Below, piece by piece: positions 26,678 through 35,427 of a stretch of 41,079 nucleotides of DNA. The first letter of the stretch is position 1, and each line of letters opens with the position of its first letter. The translations under genes were made by a program, and so were the position numbers. Where the stretch lies: the NCBI RefSeq assembly GCF_001552295.1, contig NZ_BCQX01000001.1:1-41079 (forward strand), given 5' to 3'. Under the pieces are notes generated by a model. The model saw only the letters and a list, made by a program, of their open reading frames with translations. It ran no database searches and was not told where the DNA came from. Source of the DNA: Globicatella sanguinis NBRC 15551. GTDB taxonomy: Bacteria; Bacillota; Bacilli; Lactobacillales; Aerococcaceae.

Positions 26678-29242
26678 CTATTTTATTTTATTTTGTAATT
26701 GCATTAAAGTCGTTAAGGCTTCAATAGGTGTCATTTGATTAAGATCAAGTTGTTTTAATTCATCAATGACCGCGGTGTTTTCTGAATTATTTAAAAGTGT
26801 ATTTGCATCAAAAATCCGTTCATCAAATAAAGGGATAGCATCAGCATTGGTTCTGGTCGGCGCTTGTTGTTCTAATTGGGTTAACACTTCCCTACTCTGT
26901 AGTATTAAGGAATCAGGTAAACCCGCTAACTGGGCGACGTGAATACCATAACTTTTATCGGCAGGACCATCTAAAATTTTATGGAGGAACACCACTTTAC
27001 CATCTTGCTCAATCGCACCAACATGGATGTTTTTTAAAACAGATAACCTTTCTACTAATGTGGTTAATTCATGATAATGCGTTGAGAAAATGGTTGCTGC
27101 TTGCACTTCATTGGCAATATAATCAATAATCGCTTCAGCAAGCGCCATACCATCATAAGTAGCCGTTCCACGCCCTAATTCATCAAATAATAACAAACTA
27201 TTGGCCGTTGCGCCCCGAATAGCGGTATTAGTTTCCATCATTTCTACCATAAAAGTACTTTGACCGGTAGAAATATCATCAGAACTCCCAATTCGCGTGA
27301 AGATTTTATCGACCATTGGGAGTGTTGCTGCTTTAGCAGGGACAAAACAACCAATTTGGTTCAATATCACACAATAAGCTACTTGTCGCATATAAGTTGA
27401 TTTACCAGACATATTCGGACCAGTTAATAGTAACATTTTTTGATCATTCGTAATCAATAGATCATTCGGAATAAATTTCGATTGGCCAATTAAATGCTCT
27501 ACTACGGGATGACGACTATCCGTTAATTTAAAATAACCCTCTTCTTGACTAATGGTTGCTCGCACATAATTTTCCTCTTCGCTTAGTGCCGCAAAGTTCG
27601 CCAATACATCTAAAGCCGCAATTTGATGCGCTAATGCTTGTAAGCCGGGAATATAAGGTAAAACATCTTTTCGCAATTGAGTAAACAGTTGATACTCTAA
27701 GTTAACCGATTTTTCTTGAGCTGTTAAAATAGTCGTTTCCAATTCTTTCAGTTCTTCGGTGATGAACCGTTCATTATTCGCTAAAGTTTGTTTACGCTCA
27801 TAACGCTCATCATTTAATTGAGCGGCTTGTAGACGACTAATTTCAATATAATAGCCAAAGACTTTATTAAATCCCACTTTTAACGTTTTGAGCCCTGTTT
27901 TTTCACGTTCACGCTGTTGTAATTCCGCTAACCACTGATGACCATTCGTTAAAGCATCTCTAAAGCGATCTAAATCTTGACTCACTTGGTCACGAATCAG
28001 CTCACCTTCGGTAACCGAAATCGGAGGTTCTTCCACTAATTGAGAATCAATTAAAGTATACAATTCATCAAATGAAGGTAACAAATCAAAGACTGGTACG
28101 GTTAAAGATTGTTGAATGACCGATAGCACTTGATTAATGGGACCTATTTGACTTAAAGAGTACCGTAATTGATCCAAATCACGGGCATTGGCGTGCCCCA
28201 TACTAATTTTCGTCACTAAACGTTCTAAGTCATAAACATTTGCTAAGTAATCGACTAATTCTAAGCGTTCAAAATAAGCATTTTTTAATATTTCAACTTT
28301 TTGATGACGAACTTCAAGGGCTGACTGACTGAGTAAAGGTTTATCTAACCAACGTTGTAAAAGTCGTCCCCCCATCGCTGTTTTGGTTTTATCTAACAAC
28401 CATAATAAACTCCCTTTTTTACGTTGGGTACGCAATGATTTGGTTAACTCTAATTGCGATTTCGTATAATGATTCATTTGTAAAAAATCACTAATTTCAT
28501 ATCGTTCAACGGGTTGCACAAAGTCATTCAGTTGTTTTTGAACACTCATTAAATATTGGAATAAAAAGGTTAATACTTTCTCTTCAGCGGGAGTCGCATC
28601 TTTTAAGGTCCAAGGTTTAACGGCTAAAGCTTCAGTAGGACTAAATTCAGTGAAATAACTGGTAACTTGTTGTTTTAATTGAGTTTTAAAATAGTCGTCT
28701 AATGATGGACTTAAAACAATCTCACTCGCTTCAATAGCTCTTAATTCGTTAATAAATAAATCTTGATTAGCCGTCGTCGTAAGTCGAATTTCACCTGTTG
28801 ACACATCGACATAAGCGATATAATATTGGCCTGCTTCGTAAACAAATGAAGCTAAATAATTATTTTCTTTTCCAACCAAAGCTTCATCTTCGAGAATCGT
28901 TCCGGGTGTCACCACACGAATCACATCGCGTTTGACCATCCCTTTTGTTAATTTAGGATCTTCTAGTTGTTCACAAATCGCAACTTTGTGACCTTCTTCC
29001 ACTAATTTTCGAATATAATCTTTTGAAGAATGATGTGGCACCCCACACATAGGAATTGGATTATCTGCATTTTTATTACGTGAAGTTAAGGTGATTTCTA
29101 ATATTTTTGAAGCTTCAATGGCATCTTCATTAAATAGTTCGTAGAAATCGCCTAATCTAAAAAATAAGAACGCATCAGGATATTGAGCTTTTAAATCATT
29201 ATACTGTTGCATCATTGGGGTTTGGGCTGATTGTTTTGCCAT
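26678..29242 (-). CDS. mutS: DNA mismatch repair protein MutS
   Basis: Recognises base mismatches and small loops. The 854-residue protein has the mismatch-binding Phe-X-Glu at residues 33-35 (GDFYELF), connector and lever domains, and a C-terminal ABC-type ATPase with Walker A TGPNMSGKST (near residue 610), the DDISTGQSTFMVEM segment, Walker B LLLFDELGRGT and the STHYHEL switch. The RBS AAAGGAG is strong. It lies 22 bases after ymdB and starts the mutS-mutL-msrB-ruvA-ruvB-queA run. Confidence 0.98.
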   Translation of the reverse strand: MAKQSAQTPMMQQYNDLKAQYPDAFLFFRLGDFYELFNEDAIEASKILEITLTSRNKNADNPIPMCGVPHHSSKDYIRKLVEEGHKVAICEQLEDPKLTKGMVKRDVIRVVTPGTILEDEALVGKENNYLASFVYEAGQYYIAYVDVSTGEIRLTTTANQDLFINELRAIEASEIVLSPSLDDYFKTQLKQQVTSYFTEFSPTEALAVKPWTLKDATPAEEKVLTFLFQYLMSVQKQLNDFVQPVERYEISDFLQMNHYTKSQLELTKSLRTQRKKGSLLWLLDKTKTAMGGRLLQRWLDKPLLSQSALEVRHQKVEILKNAYFERLELVDYLANVYDLERLVTKISMGHANARDLDQLRYSLSQIGPINQVLSVIQQSLTVPVFDLLPSFDELYTLIDSQLVEEPPISVTEGELIRDQVSQDLDRFRDALTNGHQWLAELQQREREKTGLKTLKVGFNKVFGYYIEISRLQAAQLNDERYERKQTLANNERFITEELKELETTILTAQEKSVNLEYQLFTQLRKDVLPYIPGLQALAHQIAALDVLANFAALSEEENYVRATISQEEGYFKLTDSRHPVVEHLIGQSKFIPNDLLITNDQKMLLLTGPNMSGKSTYMRQVAYCVILNQIGCFVPAKAATLPMVDKIFTRIGSSDDISTGQSTFMVEMMETNTAIRGATANSLLLFDELGRGTATYDGMALAEAIIDYIANEVQAATIFSTHYHELTTLVERLSVLKNIHVGAIEQDGKVVFLHKILDGPADKSYGIHVAQLAGLPDSLILQSREVLTQLEQQAPTRTNADAIPLFDERIFDANTLLNNSENTAVIDELKQLDLNQMTPIEALTTLMQLQNKIK

Positions 29243-29264
29243 ACGATTTCTCCTTTCTATCTAG

Positions 29265-30080
29265 TTATACATGACGATACTTACGTGTTTTAAATCGTTT
29301 TTGGTTTGTCATATAAATCGGTTCAATACTCAAGGCCGAACCTGTTTGGTTATCCAACTCAATTACACAGCCACTTAATAATAATTCATTTGTCTCTGAT
29401 TGTTCTAAACGCATCGGTAAATGAGTAGAAAACTTTTGAATGACTTGTTGATGATTAAAGCCAATCACACTATCTAATGTCCCGGTCATGCCAACATCCG
29501 TTTGATAGGCTGTCCCTTTAGGTAAAATGCGCGCATCATTAGTTTGTACATGAGTATGGGTACCAACGATAGCTGAAACTTTTCCATCGAGTAAATAACC
29601 TAAGGCTTGTTTCTCACTGGTAGCCTCTGCATGAAAATCAATAAAAATAAAGGGGGTTTCTTTACGCACTTCATCGATTATTTCTGGTAAATAAGTAAAT
29701 GGTTCAATGCAAGCATTCATAAAAACACTTCCCAAAACATTTATAACCGCTAATTTTTGTTGATTTACTTTAAGATAAGTAATTCCTTGTCCTGGAGTGC
29801 CTTTTGGTAAATTAATGGGTCGAACTAAACATTGGGCTTTTTCAATAAATTGGTAAATTTCATAATTATCCCAAGCATGATTACCTAAAGTCACGACATT
29901 AGCGCCCATCGTTAATAACCATTTGTATAATTTTTCTGAAATCCCTCTTCCGTCTGAGATATTTTCGCCATTAACAATTGTCACTTGCGGACGATGCGTT
30001 TGTTTTAACTCCGGTAAAAACTCCTTTAAAGCTGCTTGCCCTTTTTTACCTACAACATCACCTATGAACAGTATTTTCAT
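29265..30080 (-). CDS. ymdB: YmdB-type metallophosphodiesterase
   Basis: A 271-residue calcineurin-like phosphodiesterase. The Bacillus subtilis homologue hydrolyses 2',3'-cAMP and affects biofilm and motility choices. Every metal ligand lies at the same number as in that protein: Asp8, Glu39, Asn40, Asn67, His68, His150, His175 and His177 (GTHTHVQT). In many Firmicutes ymdB is downstream of rny (RNase Y) and close to mutS. Here mutS follows at 22 bases but rny is not upstream. The RBS is AGAGGA. Confidence 0.95.
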   Translation of the reverse strand: MKILFIGDVVGKKGQAALKEFLPELKQTHRPQVTIVNGENISDGRGISEKLYKWLLTMGANVVTLGNHAWDNYEIYQFIEKAQCLVRPINLPKGTPGQGITYLKVNQQKLAVINVLGSVFMNACIEPFTYLPEIIDEVRKETPFIFIDFHAEATSEKQALGYLLDGKVSAIVGTHTHVQTNDARILPKGTAYQTDVGMTGTLDSVIGFNHQQVIQKFSTHLPMRLEQSETNELLLSGCVIELDNQTGSALSIEPIYMTNQKRFKTRKYRHV

Positions 30081-30146
30081 TATGTTCCTCTTTCTAATTT
30101 TTTCATTCTCTCTATTTTATCAATCTTTGCAAGAAAAATAAAGAAA

Positions 30147-30201
30147 GGGAGTGGAATAGAAGTAGAAAATCAAATAAATTTTGCTTTGTTTGCCTATCCC
30201 C
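30147..30201 (+). repeat. Dispersed ~55 bp hairpin repeat copy
   Basis: Begins GGGAGTGGAATAGAAGTAGA and ends TTTTGCTTTGTTTGCCTATCCCC. GGG/CCC, GAAG/CTTT and GAAAAT/ATTTT can still pair. It lies between the converging repeat-free ends of msrA and ymdB, both transcribed leftwards. Confidence 0.7.
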
Positions 30202-30289
30202 TTCTAGTTTGTGCTTAGATTAACATCATGTTTAGTTTTGAATTATTGCTATTTAGATTGGCTTGGTGTTAATAGCACGAATAAATTTT

Positions 30290-30796
30290 TCAATCTTGAA
30301 CCGGTTGCGTTTTCCGATACCAGTTCAAAACAGCTGTTGGTAAATGACACAAATAACGATCTTCGGGATAAATATCTAAGTGATTTTGATGTATCAAAGC
30401 GCTGGCGATATAATTTGTCAAGGGTTTCACTTCGACTCTGATTTTTTTCGCATCATCACGTGCATCGATATATTGCCGGGCAACTATTAAAGGTTCTGTT
30501 TTTTGACTGTAGATGCCAGTACGATATTTTTCACCCTTATCAAATCCTTGTTGATTTAAACTATAAGGGTCGATAATTTCAAATAAATAATCCAATAATT
30601 GGGTCAAAGAAATTTTTTCTGGGTCATAATCAATCTTAACACATTCAGCGTAGCCATCATAAGGCCCCTCTAGAGAATTTGTAGTTCCATTAGCTCGACC
30701 AGCTTCCACATGATGAATCCCTGTCATTTCTTTAAAAAAGTATTGTATGCCCCATAAACAGCCTCCGGCCAAGTAAATCGTCTCGATGATCGTCAC
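30290..30796 (-). CDS. msrA: Peptide-methionine (S)-S-oxide reductase MsrA (GGCLWG type)
   Basis: Reduces methionine-S-sulfoxide. The catalytic motif is GGCLWG (Cys13) rather than the common GGCFWG, followed by AGRANG and EGPYDGYAECVKIDYD, which identify a distinct MsrA branch. The C-terminal part has GEKYRTGIYSQ. At 168 residues it is a short form without the C-terminal resolving cysteines, so it may rely on another thiol. The stereospecific partner msrB is about 6 kb away in the same direction. The start has a weak AGAGGAGTG RBS. Confidence 0.92.
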   Translation of the reverse strand: MTIIETIYLAGGCLWGIQYFFKEMTGIHHVEAGRANGTTNSLEGPYDGYAECVKIDYDPEKISLTQLLDYLFEIIDPYSLNQQGFDKGEKYRTGIYSQKTEPLIVARQYIDARDDAKKIRVEVKPLTNYIASALIHQNHLDIYPEDRYLCHLPTAVLNWYRKTQPVQD

Positions 30797-30982
30797 TCCT
30801 CTTTATACATTGTTAGTAATTCTAGTATCTCATTGAATAAATATTTTCTCAACTTTCAAAATATAATTAGATATCGTGTTTTTTTATCGTATTTCTATCA
30901 TAAATAATACGCTTCCTTACAAATTTTTGATAAGATAAAGATAATCAATACGCTGATATCTAATATTGAAAGGATGATGACG

Positions 30983-32023
30983 ATGCATTATGAAGTAACC
31001 ACTTTATATACAAAAGAGCAAAAAGATAAAATGGTAACATTATTAAATCAACAAGGTATACGTCTCGATCAAAATATTGACTATAGTTGTGCCATTTTTA
31101 ATGATAAAGATGAGATGATTGCGACTGGTAGTTATTATCGCAACACTTTACGTTGCTTAGCAATTGATGATCGCTATCAAGGTGAAGGGTTGATGAATCA
31201 AATTATTACCCATTTAATTCATCAGCTTTATTACCAAGATGTTTTTCATCTTTTTGTCTACACTAAAAATGACTCTGCGCATTTTTTTGAACAACTAGGA
31301 TTTTATAAACTGGTGCAAACTGAAAATGGTATTACTTTTTTAGAAAATAAACCAAAAGGATTTGATCACTATTTAAACTCACTCAACCCATTTAAAAAAG
31401 ATTCTGGCACGAAAGCGGCTCTCGTCATGAATTGTAATCCATTTACTTTGGGACACCAATATTTAGTTGAAACGGTTGCGGCTAAATTTGATTGGGTGTA
31501 TCTATTTTTACTTGAGGAAGATGCGAGTGTTTTTCCCTACGCTGTTAGAAAAAACTTAGTAGAAAAAGGGATAGCATACCTACCGAATGTGATGATTGTA
31601 CCAACTGGGCATTATATTATTAGCCAAGCAACCTTTCCAGGCTATTTCCAAAAAGATGAACAAAGTGTCATTGAAAGCCAAGCGGTGGTCGATGCAAGCA
31701 TCTTTATGAAAATCGCCCAACACTTAGATATTACCGATCGCTTTGTGGGTGAAGAGCCATATAGTCAAATGACAAACATTTACAACCAAATGATGAGAAA
31801 TGTTTTTCAAGACTCCCCTCTTCGATTAACGGTTATTGAACGTAAACAAGATGAATCTAATCAAGCAATCAGTGCTTCAAAAGTTAGAACGGCCATTAAA
31901 GAGGATGACTGGGATTTTGTAAAAAAATCAGTGCCTAGTACCACTTTTGACTATTTAACATCCCCTGAAGCTCATACGATTATTCGCAATATTAAAGCTA
32001 TAAAGGATAACCAACATCATTAA
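30983..32023 (+). CDS. citC: [Citrate (pro-3S)-lyase] ligase
   Basis: Acetylates the thiol of the phosphoribosyl-dephospho-CoA prosthetic group on citrate lyase acyl-carrier subunit CitD, activating the lyase. The 346-residue protein has an N-terminal GNAT-like domain (RYQGEGLMNQI) and a C-terminal nucleotidyltransferase domain with NCNPFTLGH and the ISASKVR motif near residue 307. Three in-frame ATGs occur; 30983 has AAAGGA at the right spacing. A possible promoter (CTTACA, 18 bases, GATAAT) lies at about 30916-30945. The lyase subunits citD, citE and citF, normally directly downstream, are not in the window. A terminator follows. Confidence 0.93.
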   Translation: MHYEVTTLYTKEQKDKMVTLLNQQGIRLDQNIDYSCAIFNDKDEMIATGSYYRNTLRCLAIDDRYQGEGLMNQIITHLIHQLYYQDVFHLFVYTKNDSAHFFEQLGFYKLVQTENGITFLENKPKGFDHYLNSLNPFKKDSGTKAALVMNCNPFTLGHQYLVETVAAKFDWVYLFLLEEDASVFPYAVRKNLVEKGIAYLPNVMIVPTGHYIISQATFPGYFQKDEQSVIESQAVVDASIFMKIAQHLDITDRFVGEEPYSQMTNIYNQMMRNVFQDSPLRLTVIERKQDESNQAISASKVRTAIKEDDWDFVKKSVPSTTFDYLTSPEAHTIIRNIKAIKDNQHH

Positions 32024-32070
32024 TTGCAGACTTCAACCGCCCAATAACGCCCATCCTTAGCACACTACTA

Positions 32071-32123
32071 AAAAATAAACATGGCTTGGAAAGACACTTT
32101 CGTCTCAACCAAGCCATATTTTC
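32071..32123. terminator. Bidirectional terminator between citC and the DUF1576 gene
   Basis: ATGGCTTGG (32081) and CCAAGCCAT (32109) form a perfect 9-bp stem, with GAC/GTC pairing inside the loop. It is flanked by an A-rich run on the left and TATTTTC on the right, between two converging genes. Confidence 0.82.
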
Positions 32124-32186
32124 ACATTAATTCTTGACTCTTAACCAAAGAAGTATTCCTTGATAGTTCTATACTCGAACTCGTAT

Positions 32187-33452
32187 TTAAGATGGATTTA
32201 ATATAGAGTCTTTCCACTCACCAATTAATTCGATAATAGGAATGACAATCGCTGCTACAAAACCACTCGCAAATCCATTATTATAAATATTCATCCCTAG
32301 ATGAAGTTGTCCACTAATTTCGACCATGTGGAAATGCAGTACCCCGGCAACAAAGCCCCATAATGGTCCAAAACGAGCCGAAATCGGTGCTAATCCAGTA
32401 CTAAATAGTAACGCTAATACAATAAAGGTACTATTAAATGAATTACCAGAAATATAAACTGAAAAGATGATACCTAAACTAATCGGCAGTGAATTTAATA
32501 TTGTTTTTCCGACAGCACCAAATAAAATAACCGTTAACATTGCTCCGATTATTGGGCCATTTAAAGAGACATTTATCAACTTAAGTAACATATAGAATAC
32601 AATACCATTAATTAACATATTAAGTGCTAAGGTAGAGGTTCTAAAATATCGAAATTGATCATGGAAAAAATTCCCTTTTATTTTAATAAAAGACCATAAT
32701 TCTTTAAACTGGACCTTTTGACGATATAACCCAATGATTGCTAAAAGGATTAGCCAACCCCAAAAGTAAAATTCAAAATAATTGATCGCATACTCGTTAT
32801 CTTGAAACAAATTAATTTCTACATTCATATCGAAATAAGGGAATAGGAAACTAATAAACATGGCGATAACACCCATAGTAAACCCAAAATTATAGAGCGT
32901 ATACCCTTTATGGAATTGGACAAAGTGATTGGCAATTTTAACTGAAATACTACCAATAACAAATCCTACCACCATCGCTAAAAGCCAACGATAAGGACCA
33001 AATCCACTATCCAAATAAATTGAACTAACCAAGGGTGCATTGGCAGTCGCTAGAATACTTACCAAACGATACTCTTTTTCATGATGCATACTATAATAAT
33101 AAAACATCGTCCCTAAAATAATCGGCGTTATATTAATGATATGCGTTCCAAAGAAAGCATGTCCTAAAAATAATCCTGTTACACCTAATTCAAAACTGGT
33201 TAGATAACGCTGACCCTTCCACAGTAAAAGTAAGTAAATAACGAGACTATGAAGTCCCACATTAAAGAAAGTCGCTCTAAAACCAGCTATTTCAATAAAA
33301 TCCGTCAATAAATTAGTTTGGGACATGATTAATTGAGAATACATCTGTAAAACGTTCGTTTCTTCAGGAATAAATAGCGCAAATACAAATGTATATAAAG
33401 TAATGATTAATAAAAATTCTCGCCTATTGAGTAGCGATTTATTTAACTTCAC
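32187..33452 (-). CDS. DUF1576 multi-pass membrane protein
   Basis: A 421-residue protein with about ten to twelve hydrophobic segments, assigned to DUF1576, a family without known function. The two halves resemble each other: NAPLVSS ... GFGPYRW ... TLYNFGFTMG (residues 138-194) matches LAPISARFGPLWGF ... NIYNNGFASG (354-397), an internal duplication typical of transporters. The start is GTG, seven bases after GAGGAGG, and 29 bases downstream of citG, so the two form an operon. The context of citG, citC and a GntR regulator suggests transport linked to citrate or a related acid, but this is inference; no transport motif of a known citrate carrier is present. Confidence 0.85.
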   Translation of the reverse strand: MKLNKSLLNRREFLLIITLYTFVFALFIPEETNVLQMYSQLIMSQTNLLTDFIEIAGFRATFFNVGLHSLVIYLLLLWKGQRYLTSFELGVTGLFLGHAFFGTHIINITPIILGTMFYYYSMHHEKEYRLVSILATANAPLVSSIYLDSGFGPYRWLLAMVVGFVIGSISVKIANHFVQFHKGYTLYNFGFTMGVIAMFISFLFPYFDMNVEINLFQDNEYAINYFEFYFWGWLILLAIIGLYRQKVQFKELWSFIKIKGNFFHDQFRYFRTSTLALNMLINGIVFYMLLKLINVSLNGPIIGAMLTVILFGAVGKTILNSLPISLGIIFSVYISGNSFNSTFIVLALLFSTGLAPISARFGPLWGFVAGVLHFHMVEISGQLHLGMNIYNNGFASGFVAAIVIPIIELIGEWKDSILNPS

Positions 33453-33481
33453 CTTGGTGCCTCCTCATTCTTTTTTTTATC

Positions 33482-34351
33482 TTACAATATTTTTTCCAAA
33501 TATAAAAAGAATACGACTATCGATAATAAATCAGCGGCACCACCCGGACTCAAATTTTTTTCAATCAATTCTTGGTCCCATTGACTAATTAAATATTGAA
33601 AATTATCCTCATTTAATTCTTTTAATACAGATCTAGCCTTCGCTTTCACATTTAGCCATATCTTATAATTACCTCGATGAATAATATTAGTATCTTCTGC
33701 TTGAGATATTAATAATAATAGCGCTTTAGATAAGACATATTGCAAATTGTCCGTATAATTTAATAATTCTCTAGTAAAAGGTAAAACCGTCTCTCTCAAT
33801 AAAGGATAACCATTCATCGATTCCCCTTTAATCCCTGTTAAACCATAATCTAAATAAATACGCTCCCCATTAGTAATCTCCTCTGTTTGATCTTTCAATT
33901 GCGCTAGTTCTGATTGCCAAAAATGATAGGTCATGGGTTCTGATAACGATAGGATTGCTTCGGTATCTTGTGCACTAAAGGTTGTTTTTTCGGGATGTTG
34001 CTTTAAATAATATCCTAAAGCCGTTAAAATCGTTGCATAAGAGTAATTAGCACCCTTATGAGTATTAACCCCCTTAGTAGCTTGTAACATCGCTTGCTCG
34101 GCTTTTAAACCCATTTGTCGAGCTTTCATAAATAATTGTTGTAAGTCACCTTCATGTTCCACTCCCAATTGTAGATACTGTTTGAAAAATGGCGTCAATG
34201 CTTTCGTACTTTCAATAAAAGTAAAATAATTCATATCTGAATGCGCGCCACTATTCATACAATCAACTAACCCTGGTTTGGGCGTCAACATCACTTCTAC
34301 TAACAAAGCTTTTTCAGCATTTGACGCAATCCACTCACAAATATTGCTCAT
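33482..34351 (-). CDS. citG: Triphosphoribosyl-dephospho-CoA synthase CitG
   Basis: Makes 2'-(5''-triphosphoribosyl)-3'-dephospho-CoA from ATP and dephospho-CoA, the precursor of the prosthetic group of citrate lyase (CitD) and, through the homologue MdcB, of malonate decarboxylase. The 289-residue protein shows the family motifs LTPKPGLVD (22-30), HSDMNYFTF, GVNTHKGANYS (94-104) and a C-terminal SPGGAADLL. There is no CitX transferase domain fused to it and no citX nearby. It is divergent from the GntR regulator and followed by the DUF1576 gene. Confidence 0.93.
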   Translation of the reverse strand: MSNICEWIASNAEKALLVEVMLTPKPGLVDCMNSGAHSDMNYFTFIESTKALTPFFKQYLQLGVEHEGDLQQLFMKARQMGLKAEQAMLQATKGVNTHKGANYSYATILTALGYYLKQHPEKTTFSAQDTEAILSLSEPMTYHFWQSELAQLKDQTEEITNGERIYLDYGLTGIKGESMNGYPLLRETVLPFTRELLNYTDNLQYVLSKALLLLISQAEDTNIIHRGNYKIWLNVKAKARSVLKELNEDNFQYLISQWDQELIEKNLSPGGAADLLSIVVFFLYLEKIL

Positions 34352-34409
34352 TTATCTGCTCTCTCTTTCTTAAATTATATGTATTTTATAATGATTTATG
34401 TTAAAATAA

Positions 34410-34434
34410 TAAGCGTTAATCATTAAAACGCTTA
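34410..34434. promoter_or_regulatory. Inverted-repeat operator candidate between citG and the GntR gene
   Basis: TAAGCGTT and its exact complement AACGCTTA, nine bases apart, stand out in the otherwise A/T-only divergent region. The position, 59 bases before citG and about 120 before the regulator start, suits a GntR-type binding site controlling both genes. No second copy was found upstream of citC. Confidence 0.5.
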
Positions 34435-34555
34435 ATTAAAATTAATCTTATGTTTATTATAAACGATTTTAATTGTGATTGTCTTAAAAAAACAATAAAA
34501 ACACAGTAGAGATATTATTTAAATGCTGAGTTTCATTAATAGAGAGGTGATTGTT

Positions 34556-35257
34556 TTGATAACGCCACAACAAATTAATATTATCAAATCCAATATTTTA
34601 GTTTCTCAAGATATTCCTTTGAAAGATTCCGTTTATGAAGCATTACGTAAAACCATTATTATTGGGGAAATCCCTGCGGGTGAACGTATTAATGAAAAGG
34701 AATTAGCTGAAAAATTAAATATTAGTCGCACTCCCGTACGCTATGCCTTATTGGAATTAGAAAAAGAAAAATTAGTCGAACATATTCCTCGAATAGGACG
34801 GATTGTTAAAGGAATTACCATTAAAGATGCCTTTGAAATTTATGATATCCGCAAAGCTCTAGATACACTTGCGACAGTTAAAGCTTGTGAACAAATGACA
34901 GATGATGATTTTGAAGAATTAAGACAACTATTATTAACGGGTGAAAAATATAATGATGCCAATGAGATTGATTTAGTTTTACAGAACTTTTCTGATTTCA
35001 ACAATTTTATTTGGGAGAAAAGTAAAATGGTTCGTTTGAAATCAATCGTTACTAAATTATCTGAATATTTACTTTATTTTCGTGACTTATCGATTCGTTC
35101 ATCTGATCGTCGTGACTTAGCTTTAAGAGAACACTGGTTAATCTACCGTGGAATGAAAAATCGTGATAAAGATCAAATCGAATTGATTATTGGTGAGCAT
35201 CTAGAAAATTCTAAACAATTTATTTTAAATGAAATGAAACGCCGTAACATCAATTAA
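34556..35257 (+). CDS. GntR family regulator, FadR/FCD subgroup (CitO-like by context)
   Basis: A 233-residue transcription factor. The N-terminal winged helix includes RINEKELAEKLNISRTPVR and LELEKEKLVEHIPRIGRIV; the C-terminal all-helical FCD ligand domain carries the Asp, Arg and His positions that hold metal and an organic acid (YDIRKALD, then REHWLIY and GEHLENS). A longer frame begins at ATG 34523, but TTG 34556, eight bases after AGAGAGG, has the only good RBS. In Enterococcus faecalis CitO, a GntR-family activator that senses citrate, controls the cit operons; the divergent citG supports an equivalent role here. No ligand specificity can be read directly. Confidence 0.88.
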   Translation: MITPQQINIIKSNILVSQDIPLKDSVYEALRKTIIIGEIPAGERINEKELAEKLNISRTPVRYALLELEKEKLVEHIPRIGRIVKGITIKDAFEIYDIRKALDTLATVKACEQMTDDDFEELRQLLLTGEKYNDANEIDLVLQNFSDFNNFIWEKSKMVRLKSIVTKLSEYLLYFRDLSIRSSDRRDLALREHWLIYRGMKNRDKDQIELIIGEHLENSKQFILNEMKRRNIN

Positions 35258-35374
35258 CTTTCTAAAAGTGACACCGGCCGAAACATCCATAAATTTTTTT
35301 AATGAGACACTGGTTTAATTTAAATAAAGCTAATGGCTTATTAACTACATTTTATGCAATAACTTGCCTAATGA

Positions 35375-35417
35375 AATAAGGAGTGGACAAGAAAAACTTG
35401 CCCACTCCTTATTTTTA
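35375..35417. terminator. Strong bidirectional terminator, related to the dispersed repeat
   Basis: AATAAGGAGTGGACAAG and CTTGCCCACTCCTTATT form a 17-bp stem with one mismatch around a 5-base loop, followed by TTTTATTTT. It serves the converging GntR and permease genes. The GGAGTGGACAAG arm echoes the dispersed GGGAGTGG repeats and the sequence at the left window edge. Confidence 0.92.
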
Positions 35418-35427
35418 TTTTATTAAA

